A DNA stretch of 64,000 bases from Caminicella sporogenes DSM 14501 (GTDB lineage: Bacteria > Bacillota > Clostridia > Peptostreptococcales > Caminicellaceae). The notes under the pieces are model-generated. The model had not been told where the DNA came from and did not search any database. It saw only the letters and a program-made list of their open reading frames with translations. This document shows positions 8,318 to 18,646 of this stretch, in pieces. The first letter of the stretch is position 1. The number at the start of each line of letters is the position of its first letter. The translations under genes were made by a program, and so were the position numbers. The DNA is taken from contig NZ_FRAJ01000003.1 of the NCBI RefSeq assembly GCF_900142285.1, forward strand, positions 124,001 to 188,000. Reading direction: 5' to 3'.

Positions 8318-9214
8318 TTAAGAATTGCTGAATAATTTGTTGACAAATTTCTGAAAACCATTAAAAGTTCTTATCTTTGTACTATTGTTAATTAAATTTA
8401 AAGCAATAAGTTCAATACCTTTACTAGATAAACTATTTGGATACTGTATTACAAAAGGTTTTTGTTCTTTTACAGATTTTTTCACTGTCGAATCTTCATA
8501 GATAAATCCTAAGTTTTCTAATTCTAAATCAAGAAAACGTTTGGTAGCTAAATTCATTTTATTAAAGACTTCATAACCTTCTTTACTCGTCTCAACTCTA
8601 TTGATGACAATTTTTATTTTTTTATTTTTATCTTTAATGTTTTTTATAACAGCATATGCATCAGTTATAGATGTAGGTTCAGGAGTAACAATCAAAATCA
8701 TTTCATCAGCAGCATCGATAAATGAAATTACAGAATTATTTAATCCTGCCCCTGTGTCAATCAATATGTAATCTGAAATATCATTTAATAATAGAAAATT
8801 ATCTATTAAAATTTTAACTTTTTCTTTTGGTAAATCAAGCATATCTATAATACCAGAACCACCTGATATGATATTTATTCCATTAGGTCCTTTAATTTTT
8901 ATATCGTGTATATTCATCTCTTCCTTTAATACATTTGCCAATGTATATTTAGGAACAAGACCAAGTACTACATCTATATTGCCTAAACCTAAATCTGCAT
9001 CAACTATTGTAACTCTATTATTAAATTTACTCAATATAATCCCTAAATTAATAGTGAAATTTGTCTTTCCCACTCCACCTTTTCCACTAGTAATAGTTAT
9101 AACTCTTGCGCTATGTTCTTTATTAAATTTATCATCTTTTTTATTAGACAAATTACTTTTATTATCTTTATAATTGCGAATGAGTTTTCTGAGATTATAT
9201 GCTTGATCTTTCAT
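8318..9214 (-). CDS. flhG: MinD-like ATPase FlhG (YlxH), flagellar number/placement
   Basis: About 298 residues from the ATG at 9214; an earlier TTG at 9229 is possible. It has the deviant Walker A motif of the MinD/ParA family (SGKGGVGKTNF), and the switch motif DADLGLGNIDVVLG follows. The N-terminus (DQAYNLRKLIRNY) matches the FlhG motif that stimulates FlhF GTPase. It ends with a short amphipathic helix (GFQKFVNKLF) suited to membrane binding. The start overlaps the flhF end by 20 bases, as is usual for this pair. Confidence 0.95.
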   Translation of the reverse strand: MKDQAYNLRKLIRNYKDNKSNLSNKKDDKFNKEHSARVITITSGKGGVGKTNFTINLGIILSKFNNRVTIVDADLGLGNIDVVLGLVPKYTLANVLKEEMNIHDIKIKGPNGINIISGGSGIIDMLDLPKEKVKILIDNFLLLNDISDYILIDTGAGLNNSVISFIDAADEMILIVTPEPTSITDAYAVIKNIKDKNKKIKIVINRVETSKEGYEVFNKMNLATKRFLDLELENLGFIYEDSTVKKSVKEQKPFVIQYPNSLSSKGIELIALNLINNSTKIRTFNGFQKFVNKLFSNS

Positions 9215-10331
9215 AGTATTCACCCACAATACTATTAGCTATTTGTTCAGTATTGGCAACTTCTATATCATCTGGAACACCTTGACCTGTCGTTATATAA
9301 GATATTGGTTTAGATGTCAAAATTTTTGCATTTAAAACATTTCCAAATAAACTTGCTTCATCAAACTTTGTAAAAACTAATTTATAATCATTTAAAAAGT
9401 TATATGAATTTATTATACTTTTTACATCATTGTATGTCGTAGTAAGACTTATCAGTAAAAATACTTCAGGTGATTTTACAAATGTAATAAGCTTTTCAAG
9501 TTCTTCTATAAGTTTTTTATCTTTATGATTTCTTCCTGCAGTGTCAATTAATATGAAATCTTTATTAGAATAATTATCTATTGCTTGTTTTAATTCTTTT
9601 GGCTCATATATTACAGTTAAAGGAATATCTAAAATTTCGCTATATGTTTTGATTTGTTCTACAGCTGCAATTCTATAAGTATCTGCTGTTATCAATGCCA
9701 CTGATTTTTCATTTATAAGTGTAAATTTAGAAGCCAATTTTGCAAGTGTAGTTGTCTTTCCAACTCCAGTTGGTCCTACAAAGAAAATAATTTTTTGTTC
9801 CGAATTTTTACTATCTATTTCATATGGAGTCCCTAAAATATCTTTGATTATCAGTTTAATAGCTTTTCTTATAGACTGTTCATTTTTATCTGAAATGCTA
9901 ATTTGACGGCTCACAATGGACAAAATTTTCTCTGTCACAGGCTTTGATACATTATTTTCAATTAAAATATTTTCATACTTTTTAAGAATATCTGATGAAG
10001 AACTATTTTGAGTAAAATTTATTTTATCAATAACTGTATTTATCATATCTTTTAAAGTATTTATTTGAGAATTTAAATTTTGAATTTGATTATAATTAGT
10101 AATCATATTGCTTTTTGTATTCCTATCAATATAGGAAGATTTATTTCTTGAAAAATCTTTACTTGAATCTACAGCTGCAATTACTTCTATTAAAGGTTTT
10201 TGTAAAAAGCCCCTTATTCCGGGTTTCCTTATCTTTCGAGTATGAAGAATTATTGCATCCCTACCTAATTCACTTTTTATTTTGATCATGGCTTCTTGAA
10301 TATCTTTTGCAATATATCTTTTAACTTTCAT
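9195..10331 (-). CDS. flhF: SRP-type GTPase FlhF, flagellar placement
   Basis: 378 residues. A short basic N-terminal segment ([15 protein letters not shown]) and a poorly conserved linker to about residue 115 are followed by the NG GTPase domain. G1 is VGPTGVGKTTTLAKLA, the DxxGR motif is DTAGRNHKDK, and G4 is TKFDEAS. FlhF recruits early flagellar parts to the membrane site and is controlled by FlhG. Its ATG overlaps the flhA stop codon by one base, implying coupled translation. Confidence 0.95.
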   Translation of the reverse strand: MKVKRYIAKDIQEAMIKIKSELGRDAIILHTRKIRKPGIRGFLQKPLIEVIAAVDSSKDFSRNKSSYIDRNTKSNMITNYNQIQNLNSQINTLKDMINTVIDKINFTQNSSSSDILKKYENILIENNVSKPVTEKILSIVSRQISISDKNEQSIRKAIKLIIKDILGTPYEIDSKNSEQKIIFFVGPTGVGKTTTLAKLASKFTLINEKSVALITADTYRIAAVEQIKTYSEILDIPLTVIYEPKELKQAIDNYSNKDFILIDTAGRNHKDKKLIEELEKLITFVKSPEVFLLISLTTTYNDVKSIINSYNFLNDYKLVFTKFDEASLFGNVLNAKILTSKPISYITTGQGVPDDIEVANTEQIANSIVGEYYERSSI

Positions 10332-12358
10332 TATATACTCACCGTCCCAACAGATTGCACTTCGACATTTGGATCTATTTCGCTATATGATAACACAATC
10401 AAATCAGGTATAACCTGTTCAGTTAAATTTTTAAAATAAAATCTTACAACTGGAGCTGTTACAACAATAGGAGGTTCTCCAATAGATATTAATTTTTTTA
10501 TTTCATGTGATAAATTATTTATTATTACCTGTGTAACATTTGGTTCAAGAGCCAAATAAGAACCATGTTCAGACTGCTGTATTGACTCCATTATGAGTTT
10601 TTCTAACTCAGGGTCTAAAACTATTACTTTAGCTTTTTTATTAGGAATATATTGTTTTGTTATAGCTCTCCCTAGAGATTGTCTAACATATTCAGTAAGC
10701 ATATTTGTATCTTTAGTAATTAAAGCATAATCAGCAAGAGTTTCTAAAATAGTAACAAGGTCTCTTATGGATACATTTTCACGCAATAAATTACATAAGA
10801 CTTTTTGTATTTCTCCTAAACTCATCAGTTTTGGTATTAATTCATCTACAAGAGCCCCATGAGTTTCTTTAATATTATCAATTAATGATTTTACTTCTTG
10901 TCTGCCTAAAAGCTCATGTGCATGTTTTTTAATTACTTCAGTCAAATGTGTAGATATTATTGAACTTGGGTCTACAACAGTATATCCCAATATTTCAGCT
11001 TTTTCTCTTTCATCTTCTGGTATCCACTTAGCTGGCAGTCCAAAAGCAGGTTCTACTGTATCTATTCCTTCTATTTCTCCTTCAGCAGTACCGGGATTCA
11101 TAGCTAAAAAGTGATTAAACATTATACTGCCCTCAGATACTTCAACTCCTTTAATTTTTATTACATATTGATTAGATTCTAACTGTATATTATCTCTTAA
11201 TCTAATCATTGGTACAACGATTCCAAGTTCCATTGCTATCTGTCTTCTAATCATTACTAATCTGTCAAATAAATCTCCACCTTGATTTGGATCAGCTAAA
11301 GGAATAATACCATATCCAAATTCCAATTCTATCGGGTCAACTTGTAAAAGAGGAATTACATTTTCCGGCTTTCTTATTTCTTCAACCTGTGCTTCTTCTT
11401 CCTGTACAGTTTCTTCACTTACACTCTTTATAATAGCATTTCTTAATGTAAAACCAAGATATAAAAATGTAGCTGATAAAATTAAATATGGAGCACTTGG
11501 CAAAGGTGTAAAGCTCAATACTAAAAGCACACCTGAAAGTATAAACATTATTTTAGGCTGATTAAATAATTGAGTTATAACATCATTTCCCAAATTGGAA
11601 TCAGAAGCTGCTCTTGTAACAACAATACCTGTGCCGGTAGATATTAATAAAGCTGGTATTTGACTTACAAGTCCATCACCTACTGTCAAAAGAGTATACT
11701 TTTGAAGTGCTTCACTTAAAGGCATACCTTTTATCAGACTTCCAATAACAAATCCAGCTACTATGTTAATTATTGTAATTACAATACCAGCTATGGCATC
11801 ACCTTTGACAAATTTACTTGCACCGTCCATAGCACCATAAAAATCAGCTTCTTTTTGAATTCTCTTCCTTCTTTCTCTTGCTTCACTTTCAGAAATTAGT
11901 CCCGAATTTAAATCGGCATCTATAGCCATCTGTTTCCCAGGCATAGCATCTAAAGTAAAACGAGCAGCTACTTCTGAAACCCTTTCAGCTCCTTTTGTTA
12001 TAACTAAAAATTGAATTACTATTATTATAATAAATATAATAAATCCTACTATTGGATTATTTCCTATTACAAATTGTCCAAATGCTTCTATTACATCACC
12101 TGCAAAACCATCTTTTAATATATATCTAGTAGTAGAAATATTTAAAGATAATCTGAATAATGTAGTTATCAACAACAAAGAAGGAAATATTGAAAACTGT
12201 AAAGGCTCTTTATTATATATTGAAATTAATAATATTAACATTGCTAAAGATATATTTATACTAAGCAATAAATCCAAAATAACTAAAGGAACTGGAATTA
12301 TGATTATCAGTACTATTGCAATTATTAACAAGGCAACTACAATATCGCCAAATTTCAT
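10331..12358 (-). CDS. flhA: Flagellar export gate protein FlhA
   Basis: About 675 residues. I use the ATG at 12358, seven bases after AGGAGG, rather than the adjacent TTG. Eight hydrophobic segments fill residues about 5-310, including the conserved FHIPEP-type loop ([16 protein letters not shown]). The C-terminal half is the soluble chaperone/substrate-docking domain. FlhA forms the nonameric gate ring of the type III export machine with FlhB and FliPQR. Length is normal for the family. Confidence 0.97.
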   Translation of the reverse strand: MKFGDIVVALLIIAIVLIIIIPVPLVILDLLLSINISLAMLILLISIYNKEPLQFSIFPSLLLITTLFRLSLNISTTRYILKDGFAGDVIEAFGQFVIGNNPIVGFIIFIIIIVIQFLVITKGAERVSEVAARFTLDAMPGKQMAIDADLNSGLISESEARERRKRIQKEADFYGAMDGASKFVKGDAIAGIVITIINIVAGFVIGSLIKGMPLSEALQKYTLLTVGDGLVSQIPALLISTGTGIVVTRAASDSNLGNDVITQLFNQPKIMFILSGVLLVLSFTPLPSAPYLILSATFLYLGFTLRNAIIKSVSEETVQEEEAQVEEIRKPENVIPLLQVDPIELEFGYGIIPLADPNQGGDLFDRLVMIRRQIAMELGIVVPMIRLRDNIQLESNQYVIKIKGVEVSEGSIMFNHFLAMNPGTAEGEIEGIDTVEPAFGLPAKWIPEDEREKAEILGYTVVDPSSIISTHLTEVIKKHAHELLGRQEVKSLIDNIKETHGALVDELIPKLMSLGEIQKVLCNLLRENVSIRDLVTILETLADYALITKDTNMLTEYVRQSLGRAITKQYIPNKKAKVIVLDPELEKLIMESIQQSEHGSYLALEPNVTQVIINNLSHEIKKLISIGEPPIVVTAPVVRFYFKNLTEQVIPDLIVLSYSEIDPNVEVQSVGTVSI

Positions 12359-12369
12359 CAAATATCCTC

Positions 12370-13458
12370 CTATAAATTATTTTTTAAACTATAAATATAT
12401 GCTAAAACTTCAGCAACTGCTTGATACAATTCCGGAGGAATATATTCTCCTATTTCCACCGTATGATATAATGTTTGTGCCAAAGGTTTATTTTCATATA
12501 AAGGAATATCATTTTCTCTTGCAATTTTCTTTATATTTTGAGCTATAATATCTTTTCCTTTTGCTATAACTTTTGGTGCATCATCAATTTCCTCATTATA
12601 AACTATAGCAACTGCAAAATGTGTTGGGTTAGTTATGATTACATCTGCTTTCGGTACATCTTGCATCATTCTCTTCATTGATATTTGACGCTGTTTTTCT
12701 TTGATTTTTGATTTTATTAAAGGGTCACCTTCAGTTTGTTTAAATTCTTCTTTGACTTCTTGTTTCGACATTTTAAGTTCTTTTTCATATTCCCATTTTT
12801 TATACATATAATCCAAAATTGCAAGAAATAATAATACTATAAAACATCTAAAAACTAAATTAAAAACTATCTTCCAAAGATATTTTACTATTTCTAAAAT
12901 TTCCATATCAAATACATTTAAGATATTATAATACTCTTTTTTTAAATAGCTTGATACTATATAAATTAATACTAAAGTTTTAAACAGTGATTTAATTAAT
13001 TCCACAATAGATTTAATAGAAAAAAGTCTTTTGAAACCATTTATAGGATTTATACGATCAAGTTTAAAATTTAATGTCTTAGTGGTAAATAAAAATCCTA
13101 CTTGCATATAACTGCATAAAAGTCCTATTATTAAAGAAATAAATAAAATAGGTAATATTAATTTTATAATCAATATGAGCATACTAATAAAAAAAACCTT
13201 TAAATTTTCAAATCGAAAAAACAAATCTACATTTGAAGTATAACTCATTATTTCTATATAAAATTTATATATTTCTTTTATCCAGTATTTACCTAAAAAG
13301 TTTATTGCCAGAAAAACAAAAAACAGAATAAAAGCAGAATTTATTTCTCTAGTCTGTAGAACTTGTCCCTTTTCTCTAGCTTCACGTCTCCTTTTTGGAG
13401 TTGCTTTTTCTGTTTTTTCGCCTGAAAAAAGCTGAAGATTAATATTAAAACATGTCAT
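12370..13458 (-). CDS. flhB: Flagellar export switch protein FlhB
   Basis: 362 residues, ATG behind AAGGATG. Four membrane segments lie between residues 40 and 215 after a basic N-terminus ([15 protein letters not shown]). The autocleavage site NPTH is at residues 277-280, and the C-terminal FlhB-C domain is complete. FlhB switches export from rod/hook to filament substrates after contact with FliK. A second copy of only the C-terminal domain is encoded at 38544-38816. Confidence 0.97.
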   Translation of the reverse strand: MTCFNINLQLFSGEKTEKATPKRRREAREKGQVLQTREINSAFILFFVFLAINFLGKYWIKEIYKFYIEIMSYTSNVDLFFRFENLKVFFISMLILIIKLILPILFISLIIGLLCSYMQVGFLFTTKTLNFKLDRINPINGFKRLFSIKSIVELIKSLFKTLVLIYIVSSYLKKEYYNILNVFDMEILEIVKYLWKIVFNLVFRCFIVLLFLAILDYMYKKWEYEKELKMSKQEVKEEFKQTEGDPLIKSKIKEKQRQISMKRMMQDVPKADVIITNPTHFAVAIVYNEEIDDAPKVIAKGKDIIAQNIKKIARENDIPLYENKPLAQTLYHTVEIGEYIPPELYQAVAEVLAYIYSLKNNL

Positions 13459-13471
13459 TGTATCATCCTTT

Positions 13472-14239
13472 TTAAGGAATACTTTTGATTATAAATCTTA
13501 TTGTATCAATTAAAATATCAAAAATATTTTTAAATATTTTAAAGTACAAAGGCAAAGCTATATAAATTGTCAAAAGACCGATAAAAATCTTTAGAGGCAT
13601 TCCAACTATAAATACATTCATTTGAGGAATAGACCTAGAAAGAATTCCAAGTAAAACATTCGTAATAAAAATAGTAACTATTATTGGAGCTGCAATTTTA
13701 AAACCAATGATAAAAGATGTTCTCATCAGTTGAGTTACTTTACTTATCAATAATAAATCATAAAACCTATACCCAATCGGAATAGTTCTAAAACTCTGTA
13801 TAAGAGCTTTAATTAAAATATGATGTGAATCTGTAAGTAAAAAAATGAGTATTGCTATCGTATAATATAAATTAGCTGATACTGGCATTTCTGATTCATC
13901 CTGAGGACTGATTACATTAACTATTGAAAAGCCTATATTTCTGTCTACAATCATACCTGCTACATATATAGAATTTAATATTAGTAGAGAAATAAACCCA
14001 AACATTAAACCATTTAAAAATTCTAAAACTAAATAAATAAATAATACTGTAAAATTATTTATAACCAATTCGTTTGGAAAATCTATTAACGGAAAAACGA
14101 TGTAAGTAAAAAAAAGAGAAAAACCTATTTTGACAGTATTCGGTATATTGTTACTGCCAAATAAAGGTGTCATCAAAAATATTCCACTTATCCTAATAAA
14201 AATCAGAAGAAAAAATACTGTATATTTTAATAAATCCAT
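13472..14239 (-). CDS. fliR: Flagellar export gate protein FliR
   Basis: 255 residues, almost all hydrophobic, with about six to eight membrane segments. The family pattern is visible (MTPLFGSNNIPNTVKIGFS near residue 23, GQ-type loop replaced by NVISPQDESEMP near 107). FliR joins FliP and FliQ to form the export pore. It lies between fliQ and flhB in the standard fliPQR-flhBA order. Confidence 0.95.
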   Translation of the reverse strand: MDLLKYTVFFLLIFIRISGIFLMTPLFGSNNIPNTVKIGFSLFFTYIVFPLIDFPNELVINNFTVLFIYLVLEFLNGLMFGFISLLILNSIYVAGMIVDRNIGFSIVNVISPQDESEMPVSANLYYTIAILIFLLTDSHHILIKALIQSFRTIPIGYRFYDLLLISKVTQLMRTSFIIGFKIAAPIIVTIFITNVLLGILSRSIPQMNVFIVGMPLKIFIGLLTIYIALPLYFKIFKNIFDILIDTIRFIIKSIP

Positions 14240-14257
14240 CGATTTATATTCATTCCC

Positions 14258-14527
14258 CTATTTTACAAAATTATTTATATTTGAAAATACAAAATTTGCA
14301 AAGTCAATAGCCTTTCTTAAAAGCCAAGGACTAAAAATAACTAAAGAAATAAATACGGCTAGAATTTTAGGAACAAAGGCTAAAGTTGCCTCTTGAATTT
14401 GAGTAGTTGCCTGAAATATACTTACTGCTAATCCTACTAAAAGACCAATTAAAAGCATAGGAGCTGACAGCAGTATTATATTTAACATTGCATGTTGAAA
14501 TAAATCTAAAATTATATTTTCATCCAT
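14258..14527 (-). CDS. fliQ: Flagellar export gate protein FliQ
   Basis: 89 residues with two membrane helices (about 13-38 and 52-75). The sequence LLVGLAVSIFQATTQIQEAT is the conserved FliQ core between them. ATG start with AGGAGTG upstream. Gene order fliP-fliQ-fliR is canonical. Confidence 0.96.
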   Translation of the reverse strand: MDENIILDLFQHAMLNIILLSAPMLLIGLLVGLAVSIFQATTQIQEATLAFVPKILAVFISLVIFSPWLLRKAIDFANFVFSNINNFVK

Positions 14528-14537
14528 AAAAACACTC

Positions 14538-15311
14538 CTATTTAAAACCTAAAAGTATATGTTTTATAATTAAATTCCAGCCGTCTATACTTATAAATAA
14601 TAATATTTTAAAAGGAAGTGAAATCATTACAGGTGGTAACATCATCATACCCATAGACATAAGAGTACTAGCTACCACCATATCTATTACAATAAAAGGA
14701 ATAAACAAGAGAAAACCTATACTAAAACCGGTTTTCAATTCACTTATTATAAATGCAGGAATTAAAATTTTAGTAGGTATTTCATCTAAATTTTTAGGTG
14801 GATCCATATCTAAAATGTTGACAAATAATGCAATATCTTTTTGTCTAGTCTGTTTGAACATAAATTCTCTCATAGGCTTCATAGTATTATCAAAAGCTTG
14901 TTCTAAAGATATTTCATTATTTGTATAAGGTTTAATGGCATCTTCATTAATTTTTTCAAAAGTAGGTGCCATAATAAAGAAAGTTAAAAACAGTGCCAAC
15001 CCTATCAATACCTGATTAGGTGGCGTAGACTGTGTTGATAAAGCCTTTCTTAAAAAGGATAATATTATAATTATCCTTGTAAACGAAGTAGTCATTATCA
15101 AAATAGAAGGTGCTAAAGAAAGAATAGTAAGAATTAAAATCACTTCAATTGTATTAGATACTTCTTTTGGATTTTTTGCCTTATCAATTCCTATAGATAT
15201 TTTAGGTATTGTAAATTGAGAATCAGCATAAGCATTTATTCCACTAATAAGATGAAACATAAAACAAAATATAATTAAAATCAATATTATCTTATTAAAT
15301 TTTTTCATCAT
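14538..15311 (-). CDS. fliP: Flagellar export gate protein FliP
   Basis: 257 residues. It begins with a cleavable signal peptide (KKFNKIILILIIFCFMF, likely cut near ANAYADS-type residues 26-30), as is known for FliP. Four membrane segments follow. Conserved FliP stretches include TSFTRIIIILSFLRKA and the region after it with the TPPNQVLIGLALFLTFF motif. Two tandem ATG codons precede the reading frame; either could be used. Confidence 0.97.
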   Translation of the reverse strand: MMKKFNKIILILIIFCFMFHLISGINAYADSQFTIPKISIGIDKAKNPKEVSNTIEVILILTILSLAPSILIMTTSFTRIIIILSFLRKALSTQSTPPNQVLIGLALFLTFFIMAPTFEKINEDAIKPYTNNEISLEQAFDNTMKPMREFMFKQTRQKDIALFVNILDMDPPKNLDEIPTKILIPAFIISELKTGFSIGFLLFIPFIVIDMVVASTLMSMGMMMLPPVMISLPFKILLFISIDGWNLIIKHILLGFK

Positions 15312-15325
15312 TTCATCCTTACCTA

Positions 15326-15652
15326 CTAACTAGTTGTAATTTTCTTTGAAAGTATGTCCATCAAATTACTATGTTTGTCTTTACAATCTACATCTTTTTC
15401 ATTTGAGTTTATAGAATCTATTTTATCAATAACTTGAGCACCATTTTTAGAAATATAAATTAGATAATAATTCTGAAGCAGCTTAATTAATAAAAATTGT
15501 TTATCAACTCCTAATGTCAATCTTTCAATTATTTTTATGTTTTTATTTGAATTTATACTTTTATATTTCACAGATATTAAAAGTGTTGTTATATAAGCTA
15601 ATAAGATTATTAATACAGATGAAAAAACAATCTTAAATAATACTATCTTCAC
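15326..15652 (-). CDS. fliO: Flagellar export accessory protein FliO
   Basis: 108 residues, GTG start. One membrane helix at about residues 4-25, then a cytoplasmic part with the FliO pattern (IKIIERLTLGVDKQFLLIKL region). The length is short for the family, as usual in Clostridia (B. subtilis FliO, formerly FliZ, is longer with a signal peptide). FliO aids assembly of the FliP ring. Position between cheY and fliP agrees. Confidence 0.85.
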   Translation of the reverse strand: MKIVLFKIVFSSVLIILLAYITTLLISVKYKSINSNKNIKIIERLTLGVDKQFLLIKLLQNYYLIYISKNGAQVIDKIDSINSNEKDVDCKDKHSNLMDILSKKITTS

Positions 15653-15658
15653 AAATAC

Positions 15659-16021
15659 CTACCCCAATACTTTTTTAACAGCTTCTAAAACTCTATCTGC
15701 TTGGAACGGTTTAACAATAAAATCTCTAGCTCCAGCCTGTATAGATTCTATAACCATTGCTTGCTGTCCCATTGCAGAACACATAACTATTTTAGCATTT
15801 GGATCAATCTTTTTTATTTCTTTAACAGCTTGTATACCATCTACTTCAGGCATAGTTATATCCATTATAACTAAATCAGGATTTAATTCCTTATATTTTT
15901 CAATTGCTTTTTGACCATTTTCTGCTTCACCAACTACCTCGTATCCATTCTTTGTCAAAACATCTCTTATCATCATTCTCATGAATGCTGCATCATCAAC
16001 GATTAATATTCCATTTGCCAT
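15659..16021 (-). CDS. cheY: Chemotaxis response regulator CheY
   Basis: 120 residues from the ATG at 16021, which has AAAGGAGG seven bases upstream; the longer frame adds unlikely residues. A single receiver domain with acidic DD at 9-10, phospho-acceptor Asp at about 54 (LVIMDITMPEVDG), the switch serine in MCSAMGQ and the conserved lysine in IVKPFQ. CheY-P binds FliM and FliY at the switch. As in B. subtilis it lies between fliY and the export genes. Confidence 0.96.
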   Translation of the reverse strand: MANGILIVDDAAFMRMMIRDVLTKNGYEVVGEAENGQKAIEKYKELNPDLVIMDITMPEVDGIQAVKEIKKIDPNAKIVMCSAMGQQAMVIESIQAGARDFIVKPFQADRVLEAVKKVLG

Positions 16022-16038
16022 ATTAAATCCTCCTTTTA

Positions 16039-17214
16039 CTACCAAAATTTATTAATTCTTTTTTGATTTTTTACAATGTCAGTAATTCTCACACCATAAT
16101 TTTCATCAACTACTACAACCTCCCCCTTTGCAACTATTTTACCATTTACAAGTATATCAAGAGGTTCTCCAACTAATTTATCTAATTCAATAACTGTACC
16201 TGGTCCAAAATCGAGTATTTCACTAATTTGCTTAACTGTTCTACCAAGTTCAACAGTTACATTTAAAGGTACATCCTTAATTAAACTTATATCGTTGTGC
16301 TGATTAAAATTCTCACCAGTTTCATCAAAACTTTCAAACTGTAGTGGTTTTACATTTATTGGATTTTTTGGAATTTCCTTGTCTTTATATGGTTGATGAT
16401 GCACTGCAGCTTTAGAATTATAAACATTATTATCTGCATTTGTTCTTTTAGTTATATTATCAGCACTTTCATATTCTTCACTTCTATAACCAGTATTAGC
16501 ATTTGACTGATTACTTGCTATGCTGTCTTCATGTTTTGATGATGTATCCATTTTAGGATTAAGCAAAGGCTGAACCATTTTTTTAGCAAATTCTATGGGA
16601 ATTATCTGCATTATTTCACTATCTAAAACATCTCCAACAGTCATATTAAAAGCTATTCTAACTAGCTTATCGTCATTTTTTAATTCTATATTTCCAAAAT
16701 CTTTATTTGAAAAGTCAATTGGATATGCTTCAGGAGGTAATATATCTATCTTTGTATTGAACATTTCAGATAAAGATGTACAAGCTGAACCTATCATTTG
16801 ATTCATCGCTTCTCCTATAGCACTTAAATGTAAATCAGTAAGTTCTTGTGCAATATTAGTTCCATCACCACCCATCATTAAATCTGTAATTACTTTAACA
16901 TCTTTTTCTTTAAGAATTAAAAGGTTAAAACCTTCTATACCTTCCTTATATTTTATTATAACAGCAACAGACGGTATTGTATAATTTTCAGATAATTCTT
17001 CCAAAGTAGTTTCTGAAACCTTTGGAGTAGTTATAGTTACTTTTTGGCCAAGTAATGTAAACAGCGTAGTTGCTGCTGTACCCATACTTATATTTCCAAT
17101 TTCTCCTAAAACATCTTTTTCTTCATTTGTTAGACTTAAGTTTTCATCATTTAAATCTGTTGTAGTTCCATTCAGCAAGGCATCAATTTCTTCTTGAGAA
17201 AGCATATCAGCCAT
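16039..17214 (-). CDS. fliY: Flagellar switch protein and CheY-P phosphatase FliY
   Basis: About 391 residues from the ATG at 17214, nine bases after AAGGAG. It carries an N-terminal CheY-P binding peptide like that of FliM (LSQEEIDALLNG). A CheC-like domain (about 35-210) has two phosphatase motifs, DVLGEIGN and SAIGEAMN. A variable linker (about 215-305) precedes the SpoA/FliN domain that builds the C-ring. FliY replaces FliN in many Firmicutes and dephosphorylates CheY-P at the motor. Confidence 0.95.
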   Translation of the reverse strand: MADMLSQEEIDALLNGTTTDLNDENLSLTNEEKDVLGEIGNISMGTAATTLFTLLGQKVTITTPKVSETTLEELSENYTIPSVAVIIKYKEGIEGFNLLILKEKDVKVITDLMMGGDGTNIAQELTDLHLSAIGEAMNQMIGSACTSLSEMFNTKIDILPPEAYPIDFSNKDFGNIELKNDDKLVRIAFNMTVGDVLDSEIMQIIPIEFAKKMVQPLLNPKMDTSSKHEDSIASNQSNANTGYRSEEYESADNITKRTNADNNVYNSKAAVHHQPYKDKEIPKNPINVKPLQFESFDETGENFNQHNDISLIKDVPLNVTVELGRTVKQISEILDFGPGTVIELDKLVGEPLDILVNGKIVAKGEVVVVDENYGVRITDIVKNQKRINKFW

Positions 17215-17215
17215 C

Positions 17216-18202
17216 TTATTCATCTCCTTCCTCAACCAGGTCGGTTATCTTTATGGCCAAATTTTTCTTTTTCAAACCAGGTTTTCCAAGAAATTTCAAT
17301 TTATCACCTACAATTATCTTTATATCTTCATCTATTTTAGTATTCAATGGAATAACATCACCAACTTGTAAATTTAAAAAATCTCCTACTGTAATAGTTG
17401 ATTCTCCTATAATAGCTTTTACTTCTACATTAGCCTTCTTAAGACCAACTTGTAAAGCTTTCTTTTCACTATCAGATATTTCTTTATTATTGCTTGAAAA
17501 CCAAAGTTTAGTACTTAATTTTTGAATAATCGGTTCAATAACTAAATGAGGGATACATATGTTTATTAATCCTTCTATATTGCCAACCTTTATACTCATC
17601 GTTATTAAAGCTATAGTTTCATTTGGAGAAACAATTTGAGCAAATTGAGAATTAGTTTCAATTTTATCTAAAGATGGATTTAATTCCACTATATTTTCCC
17701 ACGATTCTGTCAACAATTTATTTATTTTAATTATTATTTTCTTTAGTAAAGTCAACTCTATTTCGGTAAACGAACGTACTTCTTTTACTAGCTTACCAGT
17801 CCCACCTAAGACTCTTTCAATCATTGTAAACGCAATATCTGTAGAAATATCTAAAATTACCTGTCCAGACATCGGTTTAAAATTAATTATTCCAAGTACA
17901 GCTGGATTTGAAATTGAATTGCTAAATTCATAATATGTTAATTGTTCAACTGAAATCACTTCAACATTTATATAAGTTCTCAAATAACCTGATAAAAAAG
18001 TATTCAATAATCTAGAAAAATTTTCATGGATTATTTGAAGGGTACGTAATTGATCCTTAGCAAATTTATCAGGCCTTCTAAAATCATATTTCTTTATTTT
18101 CTTTTCTTTATTTTCTTCTTTAATATCCTGAACGTCTAATTCACCAGCACTCAAGGCCTGTAAAAGTTCATCAATTTCGCTTTGTGAAAGAACATCAGAC
18201 AA
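17216..18202 (-). CDS. fliM: Flagellar switch protein FliM
   Basis: 328 residues, TTG start behind GGAGGTGACG. The N-terminal CheY-P binding peptide is LSQSEIDELLQAL; a CheC-like middle domain (about 45-225) lacks the catalytic Glu/Asn motifs, and a SpoA domain ends the protein. FliM forms the C-ring wall and switches rotation. The stop codon lies just before the fliY start, with the fliY ribosome binding site inside the fliM end. Confidence 0.97.
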   Translation of the reverse strand: MSDVLSQSEIDELLQALSAGELDVQDIKEENKEKKIKKYDFRRPDKFAKDQLRTLQIIHENFSRLLNTFLSGYLRTYINVEVISVEQLTYYEFSNSISNPAVLGIINFKPMSGQVILDISTDIAFTMIERVLGGTGKLVKEVRSFTEIELTLLKKIIIKINKLLTESWENIVELNPSLDKIETNSQFAQIVSPNETIALITMSIKVGNIEGLINICIPHLVIEPIIQKLSTKLWFSSNNKEISDSEKKALQVGLKKANVEVKAIIGESTITVGDFLNLQVGDVIPLNTKIDEDIKIIVGDKLKFLGKPGLKKKNLAIKITDLVEEGDE

Positions 18203-18218
18203 TTACGTCACCTCCACA

Positions 18219-18632
18219 TTATTGAATAATAAATTCCACAAAGTATATATTGGAAATTTCTTCTGAATTTATATCTTTTTTAACTAAACTTAAAATGTCC
18301 ATTCTTGCTTTCTGCTGTCCAGGCTGTCCAATTAATTCTTTATAAGTTTTGTTTCTCAAAAGCTCCAATATATCATTAGTTATTTTTGCCCTATGTGCTT
18401 CTAATACCTCTTGCAATTTTTTATTCGTATATTCTACAGTTATATTAATTTTTAATATTCTACTACTATCTTTTATGTTTGTATATAATTCACCTAACTC
18501 ATAATGAAAGTGTTCTACTTTTTTTTCTTTATTATTATTTTTATTAAGCATGAAAAAGAAAATTCCTGCCATAGTAACTGTAACAATTAATAAACCAATT
18601 AAGCTAAGAATTAAAACTTTCTTTACTGTCAT
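18219..18632 (-). CDS. fliL: Flagellar basal-body-associated protein FliL
   Basis: 137 residues. A single N-terminal membrane helix (about 7-28) and an extracytoplasmic domain ending in the family pattern IYFVEFIIQ. FliL surrounds the stator and supports its torque. ATG start with AGAGGGG upstream. It lies between motB and fliM. Confidence 0.92.
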   Translation of the reverse strand: MTVKKVLILSLIGLLIVTVTMAGIFFFMLNKNNNKEKKVEHFHYELGELYTNIKDSSRILKINITVEYTNKKLQEVLEAHRAKITNDILELLRNKTYKELIGQPGQQKARMDILSLVKKDINSEEISNIYFVEFIIQ

Positions 18633-18646
18633 GAAAATCCCCTCTT